A stretch of 64,000 nucleotides of DNA from Geotoga petraea (GTDB taxonomy: Bacteria > Thermotogota > Thermotogae > Petrotogales > Petrotogaceae), in assembly GCF_900102615.1 (NCBI RefSeq), contig NZ_FMYV01000002.1, positions 1 through 64,000 on the forward strand, given 5' to 3'. How positions within the stretch are numbered: position 1 is the first letter of the stretch; every line of letters starts with the position of its first letter. Made by a program: the position numbers and the translations under genes. Positions 7,232-15,907 of the stretch are shown here, one piece after another. Below the pieces are notes generated by a model. That model worked only from the letters and a program-made list of their open reading frames with translations. It was not told where the DNA came from and did not search any database.

Positions 7232-8191
7232 ATGAAGGTTTCAGTTACATATAAAATACCTGAAAAAGGAATTGAATTTTTGAAGAAAAATTATGATGTA
7301 TGGGTTAATACAGAAGAGAGAAATTTGTCCAAAGAAGAATTAAAAAAAGTCGCTTCTGAGTCCGATGCCATGATTACTTTGCTCAGTGACAAAATAGATG
7401 AAGAAGTAATCGAAGTTGGAAAAGGTAAACTGAAAATAATTTCTAATTATGCTGTTGGTTATAACAACATAGATGTAAAAAGTGCCAGCAAAAACGGAAT
7501 AGTTGTTACCAACACACCAGATGTGTTGACTGAAACTACTGCCGACCTTGCTTGGGCATTGATGATGTCAGCTGCAAGAAGAATTGTTGAAGCGGATAAA
7601 TTTGTAAGAGAAGGAAATTTTGTCGGTTGGAAACCAGAATTGCTTATGGGACAGGATATATTTGGTAAAACATTGGGAGTTATAGGCCTTGGCCGAATAG
7701 GGCTCGCAGTTGCTAAAAGGGCAAAAGGTTTTAACATGAAAGTTTTATACAATAAAAGAACTCCCTTATCAAAAGAAAAGGAAGAAGAGTATGGAATTAG
7801 ATATGCTGAAATAGACGAGATTTTAGAAAATTCTGATTTTGTATCTTTAAATGTACCGCTTACTCCTGAAACAGATCACTTGCTCAACAAAGAGAATTTA
7901 GACAAGATGAAAAGTAACTCTGTATTGGTCAACACATCAAGAGGTAAAGTCATAGACGAAGCTTACTTAGCAGAGAAGTTGGAAAAGAAAGAAATCGCTG
8001 CTGCTGGTTTGGATGTATTTGAGTTTGAACCAGAAGTCAATGAAAAGCTTCTAAAATTGGACAATGTTGTAGTGGCTCCTCATATTGGTAGTGCAACAAA
8101 AGAAACAAGAGATGAGATGTCTATGATGGTTGCAAAAGATATAGATGCCGTTTTATCTGGAAAAGAAGCTAAAAATGTTGTAAAAGGTTGA
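7232..8191 (+). CDS. D-2-hydroxyacid dehydrogenase (glyoxylate/hydroxypyruvate reductase type)
   Basis: This protein of about 319 residues has the two-domain fold of NAD(P)-dependent D-2-hydroxyacid dehydrogenases. The Rossmann motif is GVIGLGRIGLAVAKR, the catalytic Arg lies in NTSRGKVIDE, a conserved Glu follows, and the catalytic His is in APHIGSAT. NYAVGYNNID is typical of the GyaR/GhrB group that reduces glyoxylate or hydroxypyruvate. Two ATGs are adjacent; I prefer the second (7232) for spacing from GGAGGG. It is first in the run with tsaE, ychF, the NYN gene and queA. The tsaE reading frame follows directly in the same frame after a single TGA. Confidence 0.9.
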   Translation: MKVSVTYKIPEKGIEFLKKNYDVWVNTEERNLSKEELKKVASESDAMITLLSDKIDEEVIEVGKGKLKIISNYAVGYNNIDVKSASKNGIVVTNTPDVLTETTADLAWALMMSAARRIVEADKFVREGNFVGWKPELLMGQDIFGKTLGVIGLGRIGLAVAKRAKGFNMKVLYNKRTPLSKEKEEEYGIRYAEIDEILENSDFVSLNVPLTPETDHLLNKENLDKMKSNSVLVNTSRGKVIDEAYLAEKLEKKEIAAAGLDVFEFEPEVNEKLLKLDNVVVAPHIGSATKETRDEMSMMVAKDIDAVLSGKEAKNVVKG

Positions 8192-8203
8192 GGGGGAAGA
8201 GCT

Positions 8204-8665
8204 ATTTTAGAATTTAAAAATATTGATGAGTTAAAGTTATCAAAAATAGCAAAAGCTCTTTCAGATAATCTTGAAAATGGGCATGTCATTTTATTATACG
8301 GAGATCTTGGAACAGGAAAAACAACTTTTTCAAAATATTTTATAGGCAGCAGGGTAAAAAACTCAACAGTAACTTCTCCAACTTTTGCAATTGAAAACAT
8401 TTATGGTGAAAACCCCAGAATACATCATATTGACTTATACAGAATACAGGATCCTTACGAAATCGAATATATTGACCTTTTCTCGGATAAAAATGATATA
8501 TATTTAATTGAATGGGCCGATTATTTGGATTATTTAAAACCAGATAAAAATATTGAAATATGGATAGATTATTCTAAAGCCGATATTACCAAAAGAGATT
8601 TAAAGATTAAAATAAATGATGAAATCGATATATACGATTCGATAACCCAGGAGGTAGAAGGATGA
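8204..8665 (+). CDS. tsaE: TsaE, tRNA t6A biosynthesis ATPase, probable ATT start
   Basis: This ORF of about 153 residues encodes TsaE, which works with TsaB, TsaC and TsaD to make threonylcarbamoyl-adenosine at tRNA position 37. The P-loop GDLGTGKTTF is at residues 33-42, followed by TSPTFAIENIY, HIDLYRI and IEWADYLDYL, all family hallmarks. No ATG, GTG or TTG lies in frame between the preceding TGA (8189-8191) and the P-loop. The best start is ATT at 8204, seven bases after GAGGGGG. The length from there matches the family. It overlaps ychF by four bases (ATGA). tsaD also lies in this window, at 20703-21695. Confidence 0.9.
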   Translation: MLEFKNIDELKLSKIAKALSDNLENGHVILLYGDLGTGKTTFSKYFIGSRVKNSTVTSPTFAIENIYGENPRIHHIDLYRIQDPYEIEYIDLFSDKNDIYLIEWADYLDYLKPDKNIEIWIDYSKADITKRDLKIKINDEIDIYDSITQEVEG

Positions 8666-9741
8666 AAATAGGAATTTTTGGATTGCCCATGAGTGGAAAA
8701 ACCACTATTTTTTCTCTGCTTACAGAGCAAGATTACGATCCAAGCTACAAATCAGATGCAGAAGAAAAAGTAGCTCTCGTAAAAGATGAAAGGATAACGA
8801 ACCTTTCAAAGATGTACAATCCCAAAAAAACAACTTATGCAACCATAAATTTGGTGGATATACCAAGCTTTGATTCAAAAGCAGATGCAAAAGAAAAATC
8901 AAGAATACTCCAAATGATTCAGAATGTAGATGCAATGGTTTTGGTTTTAAGAGCTTTTGAGAATGAGCAAGTGCCGTTTCCAGAAGAAAACGAAACTCCC
9001 TTAAAACAGTTAAATACTTTGATTTCTGAAATGATTTTTAGAGATATTGAAGTTGTAGAAAATAGAATCGAAAGGTTAAACAATTCTATAAAGAAAAATA
9101 AGGCTTCAAAAGAAGAACAAAAAGAGTATGAGATCATAACGAAAATTAGCGAAGTTTTGAACGAAGAAAAGTTTGCCAAAGATGTAGAGCTTTCAGATGA
9201 TGAGGAAAAATTAATATCTTCTTTATCTCTATTCACTTTAAAGCCAATGATAGTCGTTGTAAACGTAGATGAAGACCAATTTATGAACGATGATTATGAC
9301 GGAAAAGAAGAAGTTCTTGATATAGTTAAGCGTTTAGATTTAGCTTATTTGGAAATTTCTGGAAAGATAGAAGCTGACATAAACGGATTAGATGAAGAAG
9401 AAAAGAAAGAATTTATGGAAGAGTTGAACATAAAAAGTCCTGGTATAGATAGGTTATCTAAAGTTGTTTACGACCATATAGGGCTAATTTCTTACTTTAC
9501 CGTGGGAGAAGATGAAGTCCGAGCTTGGACAATAAAGAAAAACACAAATATGAAAGAAGCAGCAGGAGCCATTCATACTGCACTTTCTAAAAATTTTATA
9601 AAAGCTCAAGTTATGAAATACAAAGATTTGATTGAGTACAAGTCAGAACAAACTCTTAAGGATAAAGGGCTGGTAAAGTTGGCTGGAAAAGACGAAATTG
9701 TTGAAGATGGTGACATTTTAGAAATAAGGGCTAATCCATAA
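8662..9741 (+). CDS. ychF: YchF/Ola1-family P-loop ATPase
   Basis: This 359-residue OBG-family protein has a P-loop (GLPMSGKTTIF), switch II region VDIPS, a coiled-coil insertion around residues 120-170 rich in E and K, and a C-terminal TGS domain (SEQTLKDKGLVKLAGK...VEDGDILEI). YchF proteins prefer ATP over GTP and associate with ribosomes. VDIPS in place of the usual DIAG and divergent G-motifs suggest a lineage variant, and overall similarity to classical YchF is moderate. It overlaps tsaE by four bases, and its stop shares a base with the next ATG (TAATG). Confidence 0.8.
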   Translation: MKIGIFGLPMSGKTTIFSLLTEQDYDPSYKSDAEEKVALVKDERITNLSKMYNPKKTTYATINLVDIPSFDSKADAKEKSRILQMIQNVDAMVLVLRAFENEQVPFPEENETPLKQLNTLISEMIFRDIEVVENRIERLNNSIKKNKASKEEQKEYEIITKISEVLNEEKFAKDVELSDDEEKLISSLSLFTLKPMIVVVNVDEDQFMNDDYDGKEEVLDIVKRLDLAYLEISGKIEADINGLDEEEKKEFMEELNIKSPGIDRLSKVVYDHIGLISYFTVGEDEVRAWTIKKNTNMKEAAGAIHTALSKNFIKAQVMKYKDLIEYKSEQTLKDKGLVKLAGKDEIVEDGDILEIRANP

Positions 9742-10736
9742 TGTCAATCAACACCATTAACAATATTTTAAACGAAAAAGAGTTTGAAACACATAGACAA
9801 AAAATGAAAAATATGGTAAATAGAGCTAAAACTGTTTTAAAAAACCCCAAAACATTAAATGATAGAAAAATGTTTTGGGTTTTTAGGGTTTTGGGCAGAG
9901 ACGCTGAAAGGAAAATAGTTAGAAAACACATAAATGATTTTCAGTTTCTTTTGATGCATATTTTAAAAAAACCTTCTGATAATAGGTTTAAAGATCTACA
10001 AAATTTTTATAAGCTAAAAGATGAAACCATTCAGACCTTGAAATTTATATTGTATCCACAAAAGTATCCGCCTGGAAATTACAACAAATATCTAAAAAAG
10101 TTTGGTGTAGAATTCTATGATTCAAAAGTGATACTGAAGAAATTTAAATTCAAAGATTACACAGATCTATATGCACTTATGAACTATGTTCCTTTAGACA
10201 AAAAGAGCCCTTTTATTCAAGAATTTTTAGACGAGATTTTGTCAATAGATGTTTTGGAAACCAAGAAGTCTTACTACAGAAAGCTAAAAGAAATTTTTGT
10301 AGCTTTTGATGATTACGAAAAACAGTTGCTGAATTTGCAATTGAAGAATATATCTTTTTACCATTATAAACTTATTAATAGTTCAAATCCTAAAGGAATA
10401 ATCATTGACGGAAGTAATGTTATAAGATATGAAAATAGAAATAAGATAGATTTGTTATTGGATATGATGGATTCACTTTATGTCGACGAATTGGTGTTTT
10501 TCCCGGCAGTTATAGTTTTTGATAAAAACATCGAATACCATTTAGATTATGAAGATAGGGAAATATTAAAAAAGTTGTCTGAAAAGAAGAGAGTCTATTA
10601 CAATTCTCCCGCTGACGAGCTTATAACCTATCTTTCTAATAAAATGGATTATTATATGATATCTAATGATAAATTTAGTGAGTACCAATTCGATAAAAAC
10701 AAGTTATTCGATATACGGAGGTTTGTTAATGTATAA
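9741..10736 (+). CDS. Protein with C-terminal NYN/Zc3h12a-like (PIN-fold) nuclease domain
   Basis: This 331-residue protein is not a standard annotated family as far as I can recognise. The N-terminal 210 residues are helical, basic and unassigned. From about residue 217 the sequence resembles an NYN/PIN-fold nuclease. It shows IIIDGSNVIRYEN (catalytic Asp near 223), then VIVFDKN, SPADELITYLS (acidic pair near 291) and YMISNDKFSEY (SND near 309). These follow the DGxN, DE and SND order of the Zc3h12a/YacP-like group. It is coupled to ychF (TAATG) and overlaps queA by eight bases. An RNA-processing or decay role is plausible but inferred. Confidence 0.7.
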   Translation: MSINTINNILNEKEFETHRQKMKNMVNRAKTVLKNPKTLNDRKMFWVFRVLGRDAERKIVRKHINDFQFLLMHILKKPSDNRFKDLQNFYKLKDETIQTLKFILYPQKYPPGNYNKYLKKFGVEFYDSKVILKKFKFKDYTDLYALMNYVPLDKKSPFIQEFLDEILSIDVLETKKSYYRKLKEIFVAFDDYEKQLLNLQLKNISFYHYKLINSSNPKGIIIDGSNVIRYENRNKIDLLLDMMDSLYVDELVFFPAVIVFDKNIEYHLDYEDREILKKLSEKKRVYYNSPADELITYLSNKMDYYMISNDKFSEYQFDKNKLFDIRRFVNV

Positions 10737-11739
10737 GATAAGTGATTATGACTATGATTTACCAAAAGAGATGATAGCCCAAACTCCGGCTGAACCAAGA
10801 GATAAGTGTAAATTGATGGTTTTAGACAAAAAAACAGGGGATATAGAGCATAAGATTTTTAAAGATGTGATAGATTATTTAGAACCAGGCGATGTTTTGG
10901 TTGTTAACAATACAAAAGTCATCCCAGCAAGGATTTATGGTCAAAAAACAACTGGTGCAAAGGTTGAAATACTCTTGTTAGAAAAAACAGATGAGAAAAA
11001 CAGTTGGAAATGTCTTGTTAAGCCAGGTGGAAAAATAAAAGTGAATACAGAAATTCTCTTTTCTGAAAAGCTAACAGGTATTGTAACACACCATAATAAC
11101 GACGGTTCAAGGATAATCGAATTTGTTGGTGAAGATATTTGGAACGAGATTAACAGAATTGGTGAAACACCTCTTCCACCTTATATAACGAAAAAAATAG
11201 ATGATGACAGCAAATACCAAACGAAATATGCAAAAAAGGAGGGAGCTGTTGCAGCCCCAACCGCTGGATTACACTTTACAGAAGAGTTGCTTCAAAAGAT
11301 AAGAGATAAGGGAATTCAAATAGAAGAAGTAACCTTGCACGTGGGGCTGGGGACTTTTAGGCCTATAGATGTAGAAGATATTAGAGATCATAAAATTCAT
11401 GAAGAGTTTTACGAAGTGAAACAAGAAACTTATGAAAAAATAAAAAAAGCAAAAAAAGAAGGCAACAATATAGTAGCCGTAGGTACTACAGTTGTTAGGA
11501 CTTTAGAATCAATAGCTCTTGATGATAAATTAATGGGGAAAACAGGGATTTACATTTATCCACCTTATAAATTTAAAATTGTGGATAAACTCATTACAAA
11601 TTTTCATCTGCCAAAATCATCATTACTACTTCTTGTTTCAGCGTTTTCGGACAAAGAGATAATAATGAAATCGTACGAAGAAGCCAAAAAAGAGAATTAC
11701 AGATTTTTTTCATTTGGAGATGCAATGTTATTAAAATAA
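10729..11739 (+). CDS. queA: tRNA preQ1(34) S-adenosylmethionine ribosyltransferase-isomerase
   Basis: This 336-residue QueA transfers the ribosyl part of SAM to preQ1 in tRNA, the penultimate step of queuosine synthesis. Motifs are DYDLPKEMIAQTPAEPRD at the N-terminus, VVNNTKVIPARIYG, AAPTAGLHFTEELL, THVGLGTFRP-like VTLHVGLGTFRPI, and TNFHLPKSSLLLLVSAF. I chose the ATG at 10729, seven bases after GGAGG; upstream in-frame codons lie inside the preceding gene. It is the last gene of the run starting at 7232, and a short pseudogene fragment follows. Confidence 0.95.
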   Translation: MYKISDYDYDLPKEMIAQTPAEPRDKCKLMVLDKKTGDIEHKIFKDVIDYLEPGDVLVVNNTKVIPARIYGQKTTGAKVEILLLEKTDEKNSWKCLVKPGGKIKVNTEILFSEKLTGIVTHHNNDGSRIIEFVGEDIWNEINRIGETPLPPYITKKIDDDSKYQTKYAKKEGAVAAPTAGLHFTEELLQKIRDKGIQIEEVTLHVGLGTFRPIDVEDIRDHKIHEEFYEVKQETYEKIKKAKKEGNNIVAVGTTVVRTLESIALDDKLMGKTGIYIYPPYKFKIVDKLITNFHLPKSSLLLLVSAFSDKEIIMKSYEEAKKENYRFFSFGDAMLLK

Positions 11740-11769
11740 AAGTGGGGGAAAAATGAGTTTGTGGGGTAG

Positions 11770-11874
11770 AGTGTTTCAAAAATACTATTTAACATGTCAT
11801 GGATATTAACAGTGCCTGCAGCAGCGGTAGTCAGTTATGTCATGTTTTTAGTTTTCAACAGTTTTATTATATAA
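11770..11874 (+). pseudogene. Remnant resembling the C-terminus of a PiT-family phosphate transporter
   Basis: After an in-frame TAG (11767-11769) the frame encodes about 34 residues with VSKILFNMSWILTVPAAAVV and then SYVMFLVF. That looks like the last membrane helix of a Pit inorganic phosphate permease, which typically ends with WILT-P-AA-. No upstream Pit sequence exists here, since queA ends 30 bp before. It therefore appears to be a decayed tail left by a deletion. A short overlapping ORF starting at 11753 is not convincing. Confidence 0.4.
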
Positions 11875-11915
11875 TATAGAGATATTGACTTTTTATCTCA
11901 GAGGGAGATTTTTTT

Positions 11916-14900
11916 ATGGAATATACAATTGTAAAAAAATTAAATCAAAATATAAATTTTACTGACTTCTTAATACTCATAGAAGGAAAATTTTATAGAT
12001 TAAGAAGACTTGGCGATATTCATTATTTGGATATAGAACTTTTATCCAAACACGAAAATGAATTCAGAAAACTTAATTCATCAGGAATACTGTTTCCTGA
12101 AATTATAGATCTTAATAAAGAAGAACCAGAACTATACTATCCATATTTTCATGAAGGCAAAATAGATTTGAAAGAAGATATAACAGTTAGTTTTACTTCT
12201 TTTTTAATTAAAAATTTCGACAATTTTATACACAACATTAATTTTGCTCCAAACTGTATTGATTTGGAAGATTTTTATGTTGACGATAAAAAGAATTATT
12301 TTTATATTGCACCAATTTTTAAAAACCTCACAAAACAAAATATTTTTAATTTGAAAGACAATAATGAAGAAAGTTTGATTATAGTTCTTCAAAATATTTT
12401 TAATTATTTAAAAGATATGAATGTTGATAGTAAATTAAAAGACTTTTTTACACATATCTCTTCAAAAAAAGTAGTTTGTGTATCTGACATGAATAAATAC
12501 TTTGAAAGTTTTTTTGAATATAACAACGAGATTAATATAAGACAGCCATATTATATAGGTAGGTCCGATTTAATGGATAAAGTGGCCAAAGAGATTAAAA
12601 AAAAGTCTATGTCAAAATTCTTGATTTATGGTAAACAGAGAGTAGGTAAAACGAGTTTTATAAGAAATATTTCCAATAAATTGAAAACATTGGGGAATTT
12701 CACCATATTTAACGCCAGAACTCTTGATGATTTAGATAAAGAGCTTTCTAAATATGTTAATATAGATTCTAAGCAAAAAAGTGTTGAGCTTAGTATTCTT
12801 GAAAAAATTTATCAATTACAGGAAAGCGACAAAAAAAATATAGTCATAATTATTGACGACTACCAAGAAGTTCAAGAAGACTTTATCAATTTCATTGATT
12901 TGAGTTCTAAAGCCAATTTCTCTTTGAACTTCAATTTGGTCATAATTACACATGATGCTAATTTGAGAGAAAAAGATATTTTTGAGGAGTTTAATAAGAT
13001 CAAAATAGATAAGTTTGGATTTTCAGAAGTTGAAGAAATGATTTCTTCTATGATGAGTAAAGAATTCGTTCAAAAAAATCAGTCTTTTATTGAAAATATA
13101 TATCATTCTTCAGCAGGCTTACCAGGAAACATAGAAGAACTGATAAATGAATTGTATTTTAATGGATACATTTATTTTAAAAATGGTGAATGGTACGTGG
13201 ATAGCGAGAATATGAAAATGACCAATTTCAACGACTTTGTAAGCCTCAAGCTGAAAAATATTAAAAAAGAAATAAAAAAAGATATATCCGAGCTTTCTTT
13301 GTTGGGAAATTCTTTCACATCTTCTGATATAAAAATTCTTTCAGCTATTACAGAAAAAAACTACGACTTAGAAGAAATATTGTCTACTAAAATAATTCAA
13401 AAAGAAAACAGCTATTACAGATTTTTCAACAGAGAATACTGGGAGCAGTTTCACAGTAAGTTCGATAAACAAGCCTTGGAAAAATACCATTGCCATTTAT
13501 ACGAAAAAACTTACAGCTTTCAGAAGAAAATCTGGCATCTTAGACAAGTTGGAAAAGAAAAGCAGATTGTTCATGATTATATCAAAAGGATAAAGGATGC
13601 TTACAACAACTGGTCAAATATAGACATAATCCAAAAATCATATGAAGAAATAGATAACATGGGAATAAAAAGTGACACAATTTTTATATACTTCATAAAA
13701 TATTTGATCTTTTCTGGAAATTTCTCAAAAGCTAAAAAGTATCTGAAATATATAGATAAAAGATGGATGAACTATTATAGATTGAGAATTTTGGCAGAAG
13801 TAGAACCAGAAAAAACTATAGATGAAATAAATATTTTGTTGAAAGAAACCAAAAATCCTTTTGAAATTTTCTACTTAAAAATAATCAAGGGAAATATCCT
13901 TGTTAATTCAAAGAAAGAAGATTTTAAATCGGTAATGACTTTAAAGAACGAAATACAGGTTCTTTATGAAAAGTATAAAAATAACTTGGCATTTGTTGAT
14001 TTGTACTTGTCTTTTGCAACAGATTATGGATATTATTTGCAATCCATAAACAGGAAAGAGTCTCAGATAAATAATAGTGAGGCACTTGCTATAGCAAAAA
14101 ATTGGAATTTAAAAAAGCATATATTAAACATATCGCTTTTAATGGCTCATGATTATTTGGACAATTCTTATATGTATGAGAGCTTGACAGAAGAAGCAAT
14201 TTCGCTTTCTAAGAGCTCAAACGATTTAAGCAAATTACCTGAAATATATATGAATAAAGCTTATATGCATTTATATAAAGGTAATATAGATGATTTCTTC
14301 ATGAATATAAATGAATCCATAAAATACTCCAATATCTTGAACAACAAATTAGTTGAATTAAGATGCTATGGTTTTAAGGCTTTTTACTATTTTTATATTG
14401 ACGATATGGAGAACATATTTTCACAAATTAAAATTATAGAGAGTTTTATGGATATTAAAAATAAACGACTACACAATCGTGCTAATTACTACTATTATTA
14501 CATTAGTTCTCTTTACTATTTGAGACTTAAAGACAAACAAAAGATATATGATATTATTAATGTGATAAATGAGTCTTATCCAGAATTGAATCATATAAAC
14601 ATATTGAACAAAGTATTCGTTTCTAACGATCCAGATTACATAATAGAAAACACAGAAGAACTTTTTAAAAATCAGATAAATCTTGAAGAAATGATATACC
14701 TTTTAAATGAAAAATTTTTAATGAATAAAGAATTAAAAGGTCTTTTTATTACTAAAACAGTTGACCTAATTAAGCTTCTAAAAGACAATGGGTACAGGCT
14801 AAGCCTTTCTATATTGTATGAAGGTATATCCAACTTTTTTTTAGTACAAAAAGAATATCTGAAATCTTTTAAATATTTTAGACTTGCCATTATAAATTTT

Positions 14901-15884
14901 AGAAATCTTGGTTTAATTGAAAAAGTGAAGAAATTAGAAGAAGAGTTCTACAATGTTATTAAGAACAACTCTTCTATATTATTGTACGATGATGGGGAAA
15001 AGAAAATTAAAAATCATTTTTATGATGATATAATAAATGTATCTATTATGATAATTTCTTTGGACAATATACAGGAAATTTTGGATAAAACATTGAACTT
15101 TTTGAAGAACAAGTTCCCCGTTAAGAGCGTGTTCCTTAGGGTTGAGACTGATATGTTTGAATCTCAATCTTCTACATCCTACGATTTCTTAGTACCTTCA
15201 GAAGAAGTCTTTTCAATAGAGCCATTGGGAATTTTTTACGTTTCCAAATATAACGATTTTATTATAAAGTACTATATGAGAAACGAAAATTTGATGATAA
15301 ATTTGAATTACTTTGAGAGCATTTTTGATACCATTATATTGTTGGACGAATATTTATCTGCAACGTTGAGCAGAATTATCTATCAACAAAATAGTATCAA
15401 AGACTATCTTACAGGTGCTTATTCAAGAAGATACCTTTATTTGAGATTGGAAGAAGAATATCTAAAATCTTTAAGAGAAGATTCTCGTTTTGCTGTTGCA
15501 ATGTTTGATTTGGATGATTTCAAAAAAGTCAATGACACCTATGGCCATAAAGAAGGAGATAGGGTGTTAAAACTCTTTGTAGACACCATAAATCAAAATA
15601 TTAGAAATTTGGATATTTTGGGTAGGTATGGTGGAGAAGAATTTGTTTTAATCCTTCCAAAAATTACTTTTGAAGAGGCGTTAACCGTGCTGGAAAGAAT
15701 CAAAGGAAAGGTAAAAGAAAACTCAAAAAAATTTTTGGGTTATGAAATTACTACTTCTATAGGTATTTGTAGTTCAAGATATATAAAAAATAACGATTAT
15801 AAGAAAATAATCGCGTTTGCAGACGAAGCGTTGTATAATTCAAAAAATACTGGTAAAGACAAAATCACAGTTTATAAAGAATAA
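11916..15884 (+). CDS. Large STAND-like ATPase with helical repeats and C-terminal GGDEF diguanylate cyclase
   Basis: This is a 1322-residue multidomain signalling protein. Residues 1-200 are an unassigned region that faintly resembles a degenerate protein-kinase fold. An ATPase follows with Walker A GKQRVGKTS (239-247) and Walker B IVIIIDDYQEV (about 308-318). A long helical, probably TPR-like region spans about 500-980, then a GAF-like stretch near 1000-1150. The C-terminal GGDEF domain has its active site RYGGEEF at about 1237-1243 and the inhibitory RxxD site RNLD five residues before it, so it should make cyclic-di-GMP with product inhibition. There is no signal peptide or membrane segment, so it is cytoplasmic. 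It resembles MalT/PknK-like sensors fused to a cyclase; the input signal is unknown. Confidence 0.8.
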   Translation: MEYTIVKKLNQNINFTDFLILIEGKFYRLRRLGDIHYLDIELLSKHENEFRKLNSSGILFPEIIDLNKEEPELYYPYFHEGKIDLKEDITVSFTSFLIKNFDNFIHNINFAPNCIDLEDFYVDDKKNYFYIAPIFKNLTKQNIFNLKDNNEESLIIVLQNIFNYLKDMNVDSKLKDFFTHISSKKVVCVSDMNKYFESFFEYNNEINIRQPYYIGRSDLMDKVAKEIKKKSMSKFLIYGKQRVGKTSFIRNISNKLKTLGNFTIFNARTLDDLDKELSKYVNIDSKQKSVELSILEKIYQLQESDKKNIVIIIDDYQEVQEDFINFIDLSSKANFSLNFNLVIITHDANLREKDIFEEFNKIKIDKFGFSEVEEMISSMMSKEFVQKNQSFIENIYHSSAGLPGNIEELINELYFNGYIYFKNGEWYVDSENMKMTNFNDFVSLKLKNIKKEIKKDISELSLLGNSFTSSDIKILSAITEKNYDLEEILSTKIIQKENSYYRFFNREYWEQFHSKFDKQALEKYHCHLYEKTYSFQKKIWHLRQVGKEKQIVHDYIKRIKDAYNNWSNIDIIQKSYEEIDNMGIKSDTIFIYFIKYLIFSGNFSKAKKYLKYIDKRWMNYYRLRILAEVEPEKTIDEINILLKETKNPFEIFYLKIIKGNILVNSKKEDFKSVMTLKNEIQVLYEKYKNNLAFVDLYLSFATDYGYYLQSINRKESQINNSEALAIAKNWNLKKHILNISLLMAHDYLDNSYMYESLTEEAISLSKSSNDLSKLPEIYMNKAYMHLYKGNIDDFFMNINESIKYSNILNNKLVELRCYGFKAFYYFYIDDMENIFSQIKIIESFMDIKNKRLHNRANYYYYYISSLYYLRLKDKQKIYDIINVINESYPELNHINILNKVFVSNDPDYIIENTEELFKNQINLEEMIYLLNEKFLMNKELKGLFITKTVDLIKLLKDNGYRLSLSILYEGISNFFLVQKEYLKSFKYFRLAIINFRNLGLIEKVKKLEEEFYNVIKNNSSILLYDDGEKKIKNHFYDDIINVSIMIISLDNIQEILDKTLNFLKNKFPVKSVFLRVETDMFESQSSTSYDFLVPSEEVFSIEPLGIFYVSKYNDFIIKYYMRNENLMINLNYFESIFDTIILLDEYLSATLSRIIYQQNSIKDYLTGAYSRRYLYLRLEEEYLKSLREDSRFAVAMFDLDDFKKVNDTYGHKEGDRVLKLFVDTINQNIRNLDILGRYGGEEFVLILPKITFEEALTVLERIKGKVKENSKKFLGYEITTSIGICSSRYIKNNDYKKIIAFADEALYNSKNTGKDKITVYKE

Positions 15885-15907
15885 TTTTTGAAAGGTGTTT
15901 TATTTAT

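Noticed and set aside
8189-8191. In-frame TGA between the dehydrogenase and tsaE as a readthrough or selenocysteine fusion
   Set aside because: A strong ribosome site spans the stop, TsaE is complete on its own, and the dehydrogenase ends at its normal length. No SECIS-like hairpin was seen.
11753-11809. 18-codon ORF after queA with a purine-rich ribosome-like site
   Set aside because: Its frame differs from the permease-like remnant it overlaps, and no conserved feature supports it.
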